The notes under the pieces: generated by a model
What the model was told of the DNA's origin: nothing
What the model saw: the letters and a program-made list of their open reading frames with translations, nothing else
The model's database searches: none
Source of the DNA: JBCKUK01 sp038924905
GTDB taxonomy: Bacteria; Pseudomonadota; Gammaproteobacteria; Burkholderiales; Methylophilaceae
DNA length: 13,723 nucleotides
Assembly (NCBI GenBank): GCA_038924905.1
Contig: JBCKUK010000034.1
Span: 1-13,723 of the forward strand
Direction of reading: 5' to 3'
Translations under genes and position numbers: made by a program
Shown here: one piece after another, positions 6,953 to 13,723 of the stretch
Numbering within the stretch: the first letter of the stretch is position 1
Layout: every line of letters begins with the position of its first letter

Positions 6953-8528
6953 TCACAAGTAGCTAAATTGAAAACGCTCAAAGCTATTCGTGCGCTCAAC
7001 CAGCCATGTCAGCATGATACGCGAAATTTACCATGCTCGTCCAGTTCCCGTACCCGCGCAGGGCTATACATGTCACACGCGCTGACAACGGAGCCAGCTT
7101 GTTTGATTGCAGGCAGCTCTGGCAATAGCAACACAGGCTCAAACTGCATTTGATTGGGCGCCCCCGCGCACCCGCTGCTTTGGCTTCTGGCGCTATGAGC
7201 TGCGTACCGATACGCAAGGTATTGTTGCTCACTATTGCTGATCCAGCGCAATACTCCAACAGACCAATGCGATTCACCGCTATTTTTCACACTAAGCAGA
7301 TCGCCTACGCGTACGTTGCCCTCCGCATCTGGGAATTTACGCAAGGCCATACCACCCGCGCTGATATTAAGGGCTTGCCAGCGCGACAGGCTGAATTTTT
7401 TCTGGCTGGCGGTGGATTTTCCAAATGTATGTGTTGATATTTCAGTGACGTCGGACGCTGTACTTGGTGCGGTATAGTGGTTTTCGCTATTGACAAAATA
7501 GTGGGCGGCAGCAACGCCTATGCCAAGCTCTACGCCATCATTTTTGCGCGATCGATTATAAATTCGTTGAGGTGAAGCCCCCCAGTGCTTAATCAGATAA
7601 ACCAGCATATCCAGATAGCGCAGGTCACCGGCATTATCAGGCAGGCCACTATTCTTTGCTGGTTTGCCCGCCTGCAACATCTGGATGTGCTGATGCACCA
7701 AGCGAGCAAAGCCCATGGTGATTAAAAGAATATCGCTGCTCCCATCTGTTTGCTCGCGGTTTTTGCTATAAGGGATAGGCGGCTTATCTGTATCCAGGCT
7801 TACCAGGAAAATGCCTGCCGTGTTCCCTAGCGGCGCTATACCCTGCAATTGAGTGTGGTGGGCAAAGCGTGCGATGTAGTCTGCTACTTGTTTAGTCCCA
7901 TAATTAAATGGTCAGTGACATCAGCAAGGCTTGCTTGTAGGTGTGGTTGATCGAGATTGTGCCAGGATGGCTGCTATCGGGGCCTAATTCAATTTCATGC
8001 AGACCCTGCTGCACAGCAAAGAAATAGAGCTGGTGCAGATCGCTCCATATGCTGCCTGCCACCGTAAAATAGGTTTGGTAGCTCACCATCGCCATCTGAC
8101 CCAGAGTCTCCATGGCGCGCTGCACGATATGTGCAGCGGCCTTTCTGGCAAGACCGAATAGTTTGGTCTGGCTATCAATCAGCGCTAATTTATAGCCATA
8201 ACCCAGCTCACGTCACAGCAATTCAACAGCGTCAGCATGATTTTTTGCCGATACAGGCAATGGCAAAGGCGCATTGCAATATTCCGGAGCAAGATTTTCT
8301 GTAACGCCGACAATGGTAGTGCGGTAGATTTCCAGTGCTTTTACTCTGGCGTCGGCAGCCACTTTCTGCCGATTAAGGATTTCCATTTCATCCAGCAGTA
8401 AAGTCGCAGCCTCCAGCGGCTTGTGCAGCGGCAGACCGTTGATGAATTGCGTGATTTTTTGCGAGCGCGTTTCAGCGATTATTAAGAGGTTTGTCTTCCA
8501 GCACAGGAAGTTCTAAGCTTAATGCCAT
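6953..8528 (-). pseudogene. Decayed PilZ-like conserved protein gene (multiple frameshifts, one stop)
   Basis: A coherent protein of about 520 residues can be read from ATG 8528 (MALSLELPVLEDKPLNN) to TGA 6953 (ERTNSFERFQFSYL), but only by changing frame. I see frame changes near 8480, 7905, 7220, 7163 and 7012, and an in-frame TGA at 8215-8213 where TGG (Trp) would fit LLWRELGYGYK. Between lesions the protein is well preserved: ITQFINGLPLHKPLEAATLL, ISINHTYKQALL, the long open stretch 7848-7230, and SRWQALNISAGGM. The last contains an N-x-S-x-G-G motif resembling the second PilZ (c-di-GMP-binding) motif. I recognise the overall pattern as a large conserved betaproteobacterial protein of unclear function. 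All six lesions are in this gene, while its neighbours are intact, which argues for true decay over poor sequence. Divergent from the TlpA-like gene. Confidence 0.8.
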
Positions 8529-8581
8529 TGCACATTTCCCATTTTCGAATAGCCATGTTAAATATTATTGAGAGGTTTGTC
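8478..8581 (+). repeat. 18-bp direct repeat pair flanking the pseudogene start
   Basis: ATTATTAAGAGGTTTGTC (8478-8495) and ATTATTGAGAGGTTTGTC (8564-8581) match at 17 of 18 bases with starts 86 bp apart. The first copy encodes part of the pseudogene N-terminus (DKPLNN) and ends where the first frameshift occurs; the second lies in the upstream non-coding region. The sequences beyond the repeats do not match, so this is not a simple 86-bp tandem duplication. Confidence 0.7.
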
Positions 8582-8591
8582 ACGGGCTAGC

Positions 8592-8618
8592 TTGAGTTAA
8601 GCATCCAATGGGTATACA
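8592..8618 (+). promoter_or_regulatory. Possible promoter of the TlpA-like gene
   Basis: TTGAGT (8592-8597) and TATACA (8613-8618) match -35 and -10 boxes at 4 of 6 bases each, but the 15-bp spacer is short. It sits 44 bp before the start codon in the only available upstream space. Confidence 0.28.
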
Positions 8619-8661
8619 GAAGTGCTAAACTTGAGCCATTTTTGGCGATAGAGACACTAAA

Positions 8662-9126
8662 ATGATGTGGCGTTATTTTGTTTGTTTGCTGATGCTACTG
8701 GCTGTTCCTGTAGCCGAGGCAGCTGCCGGTCAGGGCTTTTCACTCAAAGACACGGTAGGCAATCAGCATCAATTAGCAGATTACAAAGGTAAATGGGTAA
8801 TCGTGAATTTCTGGGCGACATGGTGTCCGCCCTGCCTGGAAGAGATACCGGATTTAGTTAATCTGTTTGACCAGCGCAAAGATAAGGATGTAATGGTCAT
8901 TGGTGTAGTGTTTGAATATAAAAGCGCCGTGGAAGTCAGTGCTTTTGTGGACGATATGTTGATGTCTTACCCTATTGTGCTTGGCAATGAAAATGTAATC
9001 GCGCAGATAGGCTCGGCCGATGTATTGCCGACGACTTATATTTATAACCCGCATGGCAAGCTGGTAAAAAGCAGGCGTGGCCTGATCAGAAAAGCCGATA
9101 TCGAAAAACTGATTGCAGCAAAATAG
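8662..9126 (+). CDS. TlpA/ResA-like periplasmic thiol-disulfide oxidoreductase
   Basis: A 154-residue exported thioredoxin-fold protein. Residues 1-20 form a signal peptide (hydrophobic FVCLLMLLAVPVAEA, likely cut after AEA) with no lipobox, so a soluble periplasmic protein is expected. The active site is WCPPC at 54-58 in VNFWATWCPPCLEEIPDL, the TlpA/ResA-type CxxC with a Pro-Pro centre, and the cis-proline is in VLPTTYIYNPHGKLV near the C-terminus. Family members reduce disulfides during cytochrome c or copper-centre assembly, but no such partner gene is in the window, so the substrate is unknown. ATG 8662 is preceded by GATAGAGA 6-10 nt upstream; a second ATG follows immediately and would change only one residue. 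It is not part of an obvious operon. Confidence 0.88.
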   Translation: MMWRYFVCLLMLLAVPVAEAAAGQGFSLKDTVGNQHQLADYKGKWVIVNFWATWCPPCLEEIPDLVNLFDQRKDKDVMVIGVVFEYKSAVEVSAFVDDMLMSYPIVLGNENVIAQIGSADVLPTTYIYNPHGKLVKSRRGLIRKADIEKLIAAK

Positions 9127-9151
9127 CGTCAGAAAAATAGTCCGCTGACGC
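9126..9151. terminator. Inverted repeat between convergent tlpA-like gene and dolP
   Basis: GCGTCAG (9126-9132) and CTGACGC (9145-9151) form a perfect 7-bp stem with a 12-nt loop, beginning on the last base of the stop codon and ending 10 bp before the dolP stop. There is no T-tract after the stem on either strand; on the minus strand the T run is inside the loop. It could be a weak bidirectional terminator or an RNA 3'-end stabiliser. Confidence 0.4.
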
Positions 9152-9161
9152 CATCAAGCAC

Positions 9162-9746
9162 TTAATCTAAATATTCAAATACCTTCACCACTTTTTCTAC
9201 ACCGTCAACATTGCGCGCAATATCAACGGCATCATCCGCTTCTTTATGGGTTACCAAGCCCATCAGATAAACCACTGAGCTCTCAGTGACCACTTTGACA
9301 TAGTTCGCCTGAAAACGGTTTTCGGTCACCATGTTGGTTTTAACTTTGGAGGTGATGTAAGTGTCGTTACTGCGTGTGCCGAACGAGCTTTTATCCGCAA
9401 TTACCAGCTCGTTGGTTATACTCTTTACGTGTTCAATATTTTTAACAATCGCCTCAGCCTTGCCTTTGGTGGCTTCATCTGTCACCTCGCCGGTTATTAG
9501 CACGTTAAGATTGTAGCTGGTGATATTGGCGTGTGTATTTTCACCTATTTGTTCGATAATTGCTTTTTCAGCCTTTAGTTCTATGCCCTGATCTTCAATA
9601 AAGATGCCGGAAGTACGGCGATCTACCACCATAGCTCCGCCGGCGGCTGCGCCAACAACAACAACGGGAGCACAAGCGGCTAATTGTGCGCACAGTGCGA
9701 CAGAGAAAATTAGTTGGGCAGCTGATAATTGATTGATTGAAAACAT
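9162..9746 (-). CDS. dolP: Dual-BON-domain outer-membrane lipoprotein DolP (YraP)
   Basis: A 194-residue lipoprotein. The lipobox LAAC (22-25) follows a hydrophobic signal segment, and Ala after Cys25 fits outer-membrane sorting. Two BON domains follow, at about 55-120 (with NVLITGEVTDEATKGKAEAIV) and 124-192 (with VVYLMGLVTHKEADDAVDIA). This two-BON lipoprotein architecture is that of DolP, which binds anionic phospholipid and supports outer-membrane integrity and BAM function in E. coli. ATG 9746 has a strong AGGAG Shine-Dalgarno 7 nt upstream. It lies 150 bp downstream of yraN on the same strand, the same cluster as in enterobacteria, although the intervening yraO/diaA gene is absent. It is convergent with the TlpA-like gene. 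Confidence 0.92.
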   Translation of the reverse strand: MFSINQLSAAQLIFSVALCAQLAACAPVVVVGAAAGGAMVVDRRTSGIFIEDQGIELKAEKAIIEQIGENTHANITSYNLNVLITGEVTDEATKGKAEAIVKNIEHVKSITNELVIADKSSFGTRSNDTYITSKVKTNMVTENRFQANYVKVVTESSVVYLMGLVTHKEADDAVDIARNVDGVEKVVKVFEYLD

Positions 9747-9778
9747 TTATTTACTCCTAATAAAAAACAATGAATGGC

Positions 9779-9784
9779 ATTGTA
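9779..9784 (-). promoter_or_regulatory. Possible -10 box for dolP
   Basis: TACAAT on the minus strand (5 of 6 to consensus) lies 32 bp before the dolP ATG in the 150-bp gap after yraN. No good -35 is present at standard spacing, so the call is weak. The size of the gap and the strong Shine-Dalgarno suggest dolP may have its own promoter. Confidence 0.25.
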
Positions 9785-9896
9785 CAGGCAACGCAAAGTA
9801 AGGATATGTACCTTCTGAATGCGATAAGGGATTGTCATGAAACACCCGATAAGAATATCCCTCTCCCCAGGAAGTTCAACTAAATCACTTAAATCC

Positions 9897-10238
9897 TCAA
9901 GCATCAAAAGCATTCCTTACCCATTCGATAGATTCTAAGCTGGGTCTTTCCATCAGCACCACATCAAAGCGGCAAGCGCTGTTGCCGTGCTGCTGCAGGT
10001 AATGCTCTGCTGTGCGGGTAAGCTTCTTTTGTTTGGACAAAGTAATGCTCATGCCTGCACCACCGAAGTCGGTATTGCTACGCATACGCACTTCTACAAA
10101 CACCAATGTTTTGCCATCGCGCATAATCAAGTCTATCTCACCAGAGCGGCAAGTGTAATTACTCGCGATTAAGACCAAGCCCTGTTGTTGCAAATAGATG
10201 GCAGCAACCTGTTCGGCATCTGCACCCAGATTATTCAC
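9897..10238 (-). CDS. yraN: YraN family (UPF0102) nuclease-fold protein
   Basis: A 113-residue protein of the UPF0102/YraN family, which has a PD-(D/E)xK endonuclease-like fold resembling archaeal Holliday junction resolvases; its biological role is not settled. The expected motifs are present: GADAEQVAAIYLQQQG at the N-terminus, then RSGEIDLIMRDGKTLVFVEVRMR, with the Glu, Asp and Glu-x-Arg arrangement of the putative active site, then the Lys-rich helix LSKQKKLTRTAEHYL and CRFDVV. The start is GTG at 10238, which overlaps the lpoA stop in a GTGA junction, so translation is probably coupled. No better ATG lies nearby, and the length fits the family. Confidence 0.93.
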   Translation of the reverse strand: MNNLGADAEQVAAIYLQQQGLVLIASNYTCRSGEIDLIMRDGKTLVFVEVRMRSNTDFGGAGMSITLSKQKKLTRTAEHYLQQHGNSACRFDVVLMERPSLESIEWVRNAFDA

Positions 10239-11899
10239 GGCGCTTTTTCCAGCACCACACCATCAGCGCCAAACCTCCCCAGTGCCAGTTCGCGCGATAT
10301 TTCACCTTGTTCATCAATGCGAATTTTCCCAGTCAAGCCGTGAATGGTGGCGGATTGGCGGGGTTGCCGTGTTAGCGCCAACAATACTTGATAAGCATCC
10401 ACACCAAGCGCAAACCAGCGCTGCATCTCCCCTTGCGGTAAATCTGCCGCAGCGGTTTTGTAGGGCGCAAACGTTGTGTTGTCATTATTGAGCAACCATG
10501 GCAAATCCGTGAAGCGCACGGCGATAAGTGTTGCATCCAACGGCTCATGATTGATGCCGGCGTAGAGGTGCGAAAAACCAAAAGTGGGTGTGGCTGCATC
10601 AAGATAAGGTTTTACAGCACGCGCCTCCTCAGCATTTCCGGCAATTAGAATCATATCAGCCGGTTGCGCAGATGCTTGTGCCTTAGCGTCGGTGAGTACG
10701 GTATTTTCATCAATACTGATTTGCGAAATAATTTGCCCGCCCTGGTTAATCCAGGCATCGCCAAAGGCTTTTGTCATATGAGCAGAGAGTGGATTTTTGC
10801 TGGTAATAATTAGCGCGGTTTGCATGCCATAAGCGCGTGCAGTTTTGGCGATTTGTGCGGCTTCGGTGTCAATAGACAATCCGAATGTATAAAGATTATT
10901 TGCTGCATTTGCGATGTCAGGTTGATTTAGCATGAGTGTCGGCACTTTTAATTGAGTTGCTGCCAGATCGGTGGTTTCATCACGAGTTAGCGGGCCAATC
11001 ACATAGCGCGCGCCATCCTCAATAGCTTGCTGGTAGGTTGCAGCGACTGTGTTTTTATCGCCGCGAGTGGCGTAAATTTTGACCTCGGCGCTATTACCCG
11101 CTTCGGTTTGTGCAGCTACAAATCCACGCCAGATAGCATCGGCAGTCGGGTAAAAAGCTTCATCCTGAAATGGCAACAATAGCGCAATCGGTCCTTGCAG
11201 CCCTTTAGGCGCTACCACAGGTTTACTATCATCGCTTACCTGTGCTATCAGACGATCGGTCAGCGCTATGGATGCCAGATGGTCGGGATAGACTTTACGC
11301 CAATCGCTGATGCTTTGCTTATTTTGCACTGCCAACGCAAGATCTATCCAGCCTTGAATGGCGGTGTCCAAACTTTCGCCGCGCATGTCAATCAGCTGCT
11401 CTTTGGCTAAACTGGAGAGTGATTGCCAGATACGTTGTTGATTTGACTCTATATCAGCAGCATCAGATAAATATTTTTCGGCCAGCGTACGCTGCTCCAA
11501 CGCACGTAGCACATCTGGCTGGTTGTCATAGGCTAGCGCCAGGCTTGCGTGTAAACTGGCATTCGCTTGCGGTAATAACCCGGTTACTGCTTGCAGCGGC
11601 AACAGTAAACGGAAGGTGGTATCAAAGTCACCAGTGGCCGCAGCGATATTGCCAGCAAATAGTTTGGCATAAGGCGATAGGCTGGGGATGCCGTTTAATG
11701 CGAGCTGCGCACAGACGATATCTGATTGCTTGAGGCAGCTTAAGCCACCCAGGAACGAGGCTTCAGGACTTTTTCTGGTGGCACTAGACGGTTGGACAGC
11801 AGGCTTGCTTGTTGTAGCGTTAGAGGCGGGTTCGGCGAGCGCAAGCCCTGCTGTAAATAACCATTGCAATAAAAGAAAGGCGATCAGACGTTGAACCAT
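10235..11899 (-). CDS. lpoA: Penicillin-binding protein activator LpoA-like (YraM)
   Basis: A 554-residue exported protein. Residues 1-22 form a signal peptide ending GLALA, with no cysteine in it, so no lipobox is visible. A TPR-like helical region spans about 45-225, followed by a periplasmic-binding-protein-type domain from about 236 (GPIALLLPFQDEAFYPTADAIWRGF) to the end, including YVIGPLTRDET and a terminal GLTGKIRIDEQGEI. This two-part architecture and the divergent position to rsmI, with yraN next, identify the YraM/LpoA family. E. coli LpoA is an outer-membrane lipoprotein that activates the peptidoglycan synthase PBP1A; whether this protein does the same without lipidation is uncertain. 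ATG 11899 has no Shine-Dalgarno but a TATAAT close upstream. The start overlaps rsmI by 9 bp. Confidence 0.88.
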   Translation of the reverse strand: MVQRLIAFLLLQWLFTAGLALAEPASNATTSKPAVQPSSATRKSPEASFLGGLSCLKQSDIVCAQLALNGIPSLSPYAKLFAGNIAAATGDFDTTFRLLLPLQAVTGLLPQANASLHASLALAYDNQPDVLRALEQRTLAEKYLSDAADIESNQQRIWQSLSSLAKEQLIDMRGESLDTAIQGWIDLALAVQNKQSISDWRKVYPDHLASIALTDRLIAQVSDDSKPVVAPKGLQGPIALLLPFQDEAFYPTADAIWRGFVAAQTEAGNSAEVKIYATRGDKNTVAATYQQAIEDGARYVIGPLTRDETTDLAATQLKVPTLMLNQPDIANAANNLYTFGLSIDTEAAQIAKTARAYGMQTALIITSKNPLSAHMTKAFGDAWINQGGQIISQISIDENTVLTDAKAQASAQPADMILIAGNAEEARAVKPYLDAATPTFGFSHLYAGINHEPLDATLIAVRFTDLPWLLNNDNTTFAPYKTAAADLPQGEMQRWFALGVDAYQVLLALTRQPRQSATIHGLTGKIRIDEQGEISRELALGRFGADGVVLEKAP

Positions 11900-12736
11900 A
11901 GCGGCACATTATATGTGGTAGCCACGCCGATTGGAAATCTGCAGGATATTACCCTGCGCGCACTGGAAATTCTCAAAAGTGTGGATGCCATTGCAGCTGA
12001 AGATACGCGGCATACCGCGGGTTTGCTAACGCATTTTGGCATCCAGAAAAAACTCATCGTGGTGCATGAGCACAATGAACATAAGGCTGCGCTGGCCCTG
12101 TTAGCAAGGCTGCAGGCTGGTGAAAATATTGCTTTGGTAACGGATGCAGGCACACCAGGCATCAGCGACCCGGGCGCAATTGTGGTAGACGTGCTGCGCG
12201 AAGCGGGTATCAGCGTTGTGCCGATTCCAGGCGCCAGTGCGGTGATTGCTGCACTCTCAGTCGCGGGTATTGTTGCGCCGGGATTTACTTTCGTTGGTTT
12301 TTTGCCAGCCAGCGGCGCACAGCGCAGAAAAGCGCTGGAAGCTTTAAAAGCACAAACAACCACACTGGTATTTTACGAAGCGCCGCATCGGATTGTGGCA
12401 TCCGTAAAGGATATGGCAGTCGTTTTAGGCGCTGATCGCCGCATTACCATTGCGCGTGAGCTGACCAAAACATTTGAGACCATACACCGTTGCCAATTGG
12501 CTGAGGCGGAAGATTGGCTGCAAAACGACCCTGATCAGCAGCGTGGTGAATTTGTAATATTGGTAGAAACCGCGTCAGATATAGCGGAAGAGCCGGTGAG
12601 TGAGGACGCAAAACGTGTGCTGAAATTACTATTGTCTGAAATCCCCCTCAAACAAGCGGTAAAATTAGCCACAGAAATTAGTGGCACCAAGAAAAACGCA
12701 CTTTACGAATTCGCACTACAATTACAGAAATCATGA
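11891..12736 (+). CDS. rsmI: 16S rRNA 2'-O-ribose C1402 methyltransferase RsmI
   Basis: A 281-residue SAM-dependent tetrapyrrole-methylase-fold enzyme. Family motifs are GTLYVVATPIGNLQDIT (5-21), AEDTRHTAGLL (36-46), VTDAGTPGISDPG (83-95), VPIPGASA (110-117) and VFYEAPHR. It adds the 2'-O-methyl group to C1402 of 16S rRNA in the decoding centre, working with RsmH. The only usable start is TTG 11891: an in-frame stop lies at 11870-11872, no ATG follows that stop, and the next candidate GTG is inside the conserved YVVATP motif. An AAAGG element is about 10 nt upstream. It overlaps lpoA by 9 bp head to head and pyrC by 4 bp (ATGA), so rsmI and pyrC are probably one operon. Confidence 0.96.
   Translation: MNHSGTLYVVATPIGNLQDITLRALEILKSVDAIAAEDTRHTAGLLTHFGIQKKLIVVHEHNEHKAALALLARLQAGENIALVTDAGTPGISDPGAIVVDVLREAGISVVPIPGASAVIAALSVAGIVAPGFTFVGFLPASGAQRRKALEALKAQTTTLVFYEAPHRIVASVKDMAVVLGADRRITIARELTKTFETIHRCQLAEAEDWLQNDPDQQRGEFVILVETASDIAEEPVSEDAKRVLKLLLSEIPLKQAVKLATEISGTKKNALYEFALQLQKS
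11908..11913 (-). promoter_or_regulatory. Perfect -10 box (TATAAT) very close to the lpoA start
   Basis: TATAAT on the minus strand at 11913-11908 lies only 8 bp before the lpoA ATG, inside the rsmI coding region. The best -35 (TTCCAA, 18-bp spacer) matches only 3 of 6 positions. Initiation about 7 bp after the box would leave a leader of roughly 2 nt, consistent with the missing Shine-Dalgarno. Confidence 0.35.
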
Positions 12737-13723
12737 AAACCCTGACCATTACCCGCCCCGACGATTGGCATCTGCATCTGCGTGACGGTGCAGCACTGAA
12801 AGCGGTATTGCCGGACACCGCACGCCGTTTTGGCCGCGCCATTGTCATGCCTAACCTCAAGCCACCGGTGACCACAACAGCCTTGGCACAAGCCTATCGT
12901 GACCGTATTTTGCAAGCTGTGCCAGCGAGCATGCAATTTAAGCCGTTGATGACGCTATATCTCACCGATAACACCACTGGCGAAGAAATCGCCATGGCAA
13001 AAGCCAGCGGCATTATTCACGGTATCAAGCTTTATCCGGCAGGCGCCACGACTAATTCTGACGCTGGTGTGACCGATATTACCAAATGCGACAAAGCGCT
13101 CGAGGCGATGGAGAAACATGGCCTGCCGTTGCAGGTGCACGCCGAGGTAACGGATGCGAATGTCGATGTATTTGACCGCGAAAAAGTTTTTATCGACCGC
13201 CACATGGTGCCTTTACTCAAACGCTTCCCAGCGCTAAAAGTGGTGTTTGAACACATCACCACGCGCGATGCAGCCCAGTTTGTCAGCGCTGCGCCCGCCA
13301 ATGTTGCTGCCACCATTACTGTGCATCACTTATTGATGAATCGCAACGCCATGTTTGCTGGCGGCATCAGGCCGCACCATTACTGCCTGCCGGTGTTAAA
13401 GCGCGAAGAGCACAGACAGGTGCTGCTGGCTGCTGCAAAGTCCGGCAACCCTAAATTTTTCCTCGGCACCGATAGTGCGCCACATGCCAAATCAGCCAAG
13501 GAATCTGCCTGCGGTTGTGCCGGCATTTATACAGCACACGCAGGCATTGAACTCTATGCCGAGGCATTTGAGGAAGTCAATGCATTGGATAAATTGGAAG
13601 CTTTTGCCAGTTTTTATGGCGCCGATTTTTATGGTTTGCCGCGCAACGCCGATACCATCACATTGGTAAAAGAAGCCTGGACAGTACCAGAAGAGCTGGC
13701 GCTAGGCGATGAAGTATTGGTGC
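12733..13723 (+). CDS. pyrC: Dihydroorotase (homodimeric type), 3' end outside window
   Basis: The frame from ATG 12733 stays open to the last base, giving 330 residues without the C-terminus; E. coli PyrC has 348, so roughly 15-20 residues are missing. It is the zinc amidohydrolase of pyrimidine synthesis that interconverts carbamoyl-aspartate and dihydroorotate. Visible metal and catalytic motifs are DDWHLHLRDG (His13 and His15), the carbamylated lysine in IKLYPAGATTNS (Lys99), VHAEV, FEHITT and the catalytic Asp in GTDSAPHAK. These mark the type II (PyrC) enzyme rather than the PyrC2/PyrX-like form associated with aspartate transcarbamoylase. Its start overlaps the rsmI stop in ATGA, so translation is probably coupled. 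Confidence 0.97.
   Translation, partial: MKTLTITRPDDWHLHLRDGAALKAVLPDTARRFGRAIVMPNLKPPVTTTALAQAYRDRILQAVPASMQFKPLMTLYLTDNTTGEEIAMAKASGIIHGIKLYPAGATTNSDAGVTDITKCDKALEAMEKHGLPLQVHAEVTDANVDVFDREKVFIDRHMVPLLKRFPALKVVFEHITTRDAAQFVSAAPANVAATITVHHLLMNRNAMFAGGIRPHHYCLPVLKREEHRQVLLAAAKSGNPKFFLGTDSAPHAKSAKESACGCAGIYTAHAGIELYAEAFEEVNALDKLEAFASFYGADFYGLPRNADTITLVKEAWTVPEELALGDEVLV

Noticed and set aside
7009..7848. An intact 279-residue gene
   Set aside because: It opens on a TTG in the middle of a conserved protein and ends early at a frame change; family-like sequence continues in other frames on both sides.
7904..8125. A separate small minus-strand gene of 73 codons
   Set aside because: Its sequence continues naturally upstream through SQTKLFGLARKAAAHIVQRAM and downstream after a frame change, so it is a fragment of the pseudogene.
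9710..9913. A 67-codon minus-strand open frame spanning the yraN-dolP gap
   Set aside because: It overlaps the ends of both neighbours out of frame, has no good ribosome-binding site and resembles no known family, including DiaA.
11884..12363. A 159-codon minus-strand gene opposite rsmI
   Set aside because: It is a low-complexity Ala/Ser/Thr-rich shadow of the strongly supported rsmI frame.

Overview
The window looks like a stretch of chromosome from a Gram-negative proteobacterium, most likely a betaproteobacterium of the Nitrosomonadales/Methylophilaceae type. This is inferred from gene content and order: an OprP/OprO-type porin, the trxA-rho-rpmE order, and an lpoA-yraN-dolP block divergent from rsmI. 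No rRNA or other taxonomic marker is present, so the family-level guess is soft. Base composition is moderate and fairly even. I see no tRNA, CRISPR array, insertion sequence, integrase or phage gene.

Layout. (1) 1-2955, plus strand: the 3' part of a phosphate-selective-type porin, followed 19 bp later by a complete tungstate-type ABC importer (tupA, tupB, tupC), probably one oxyanion-uptake operon. (2) 2948-6816, minus strand: trxA, rho, rpmE, then an ArnT/PMT-like membrane glycosyltransferase whose end overlaps the end of tupC by 8 bp. The rho leader is C-rich and G-poor, as expected for Rho autoregulation. A hairpin terminator candidate lies between rho and rpmE and another after rpmE. The glycosyltransferase leader carries tandem 17-bp repeats and two palindromes. 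(3) 6953-8528, minus strand: a decayed gene of about 1.6 kb for a PilZ-like conserved protein. It is readable over almost its whole length but broken by at least five frameshifts and one nonsense codon. (4) 8662-9126, plus strand: a periplasmic TlpA-like thioredoxin. (5) 9162-11899, minus strand: lpoA, yraN and dolP, an envelope cluster matching the enterobacterial yraM-yraN-yraO-yraP order except that yraO/diaA is absent. (6) 11891-13723, plus strand: rsmI and a pyrC that runs off the window, the two joined by an ATGA overlap.

How the genes relate. Porin plus TupABC would carry an oxyanion across both membranes. trxA-rho-rpmE is a housekeeping set for redox, transcription termination and ribosome function. 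lpoA and dolP serve the envelope (peptidoglycan synthase activation and outer-membrane quality control). rsmI and pyrC are core RNA-modification and pyrimidine genes. The lpoA and rsmI reading frames overlap head to head by 9 bp, so each gene's promoter must lie within the other's coding sequence.

I did not find a convincing new biological system. The most unusual items are the multiply broken PilZ-like gene with a repeat at one lesion, the tandem repeats abutting the glycosyltransferase start codon, the overlapping divergent starts of lpoA/rsmI with a possible near-leaderless lpoA transcript, and an LpoA without a lipidation cysteine.
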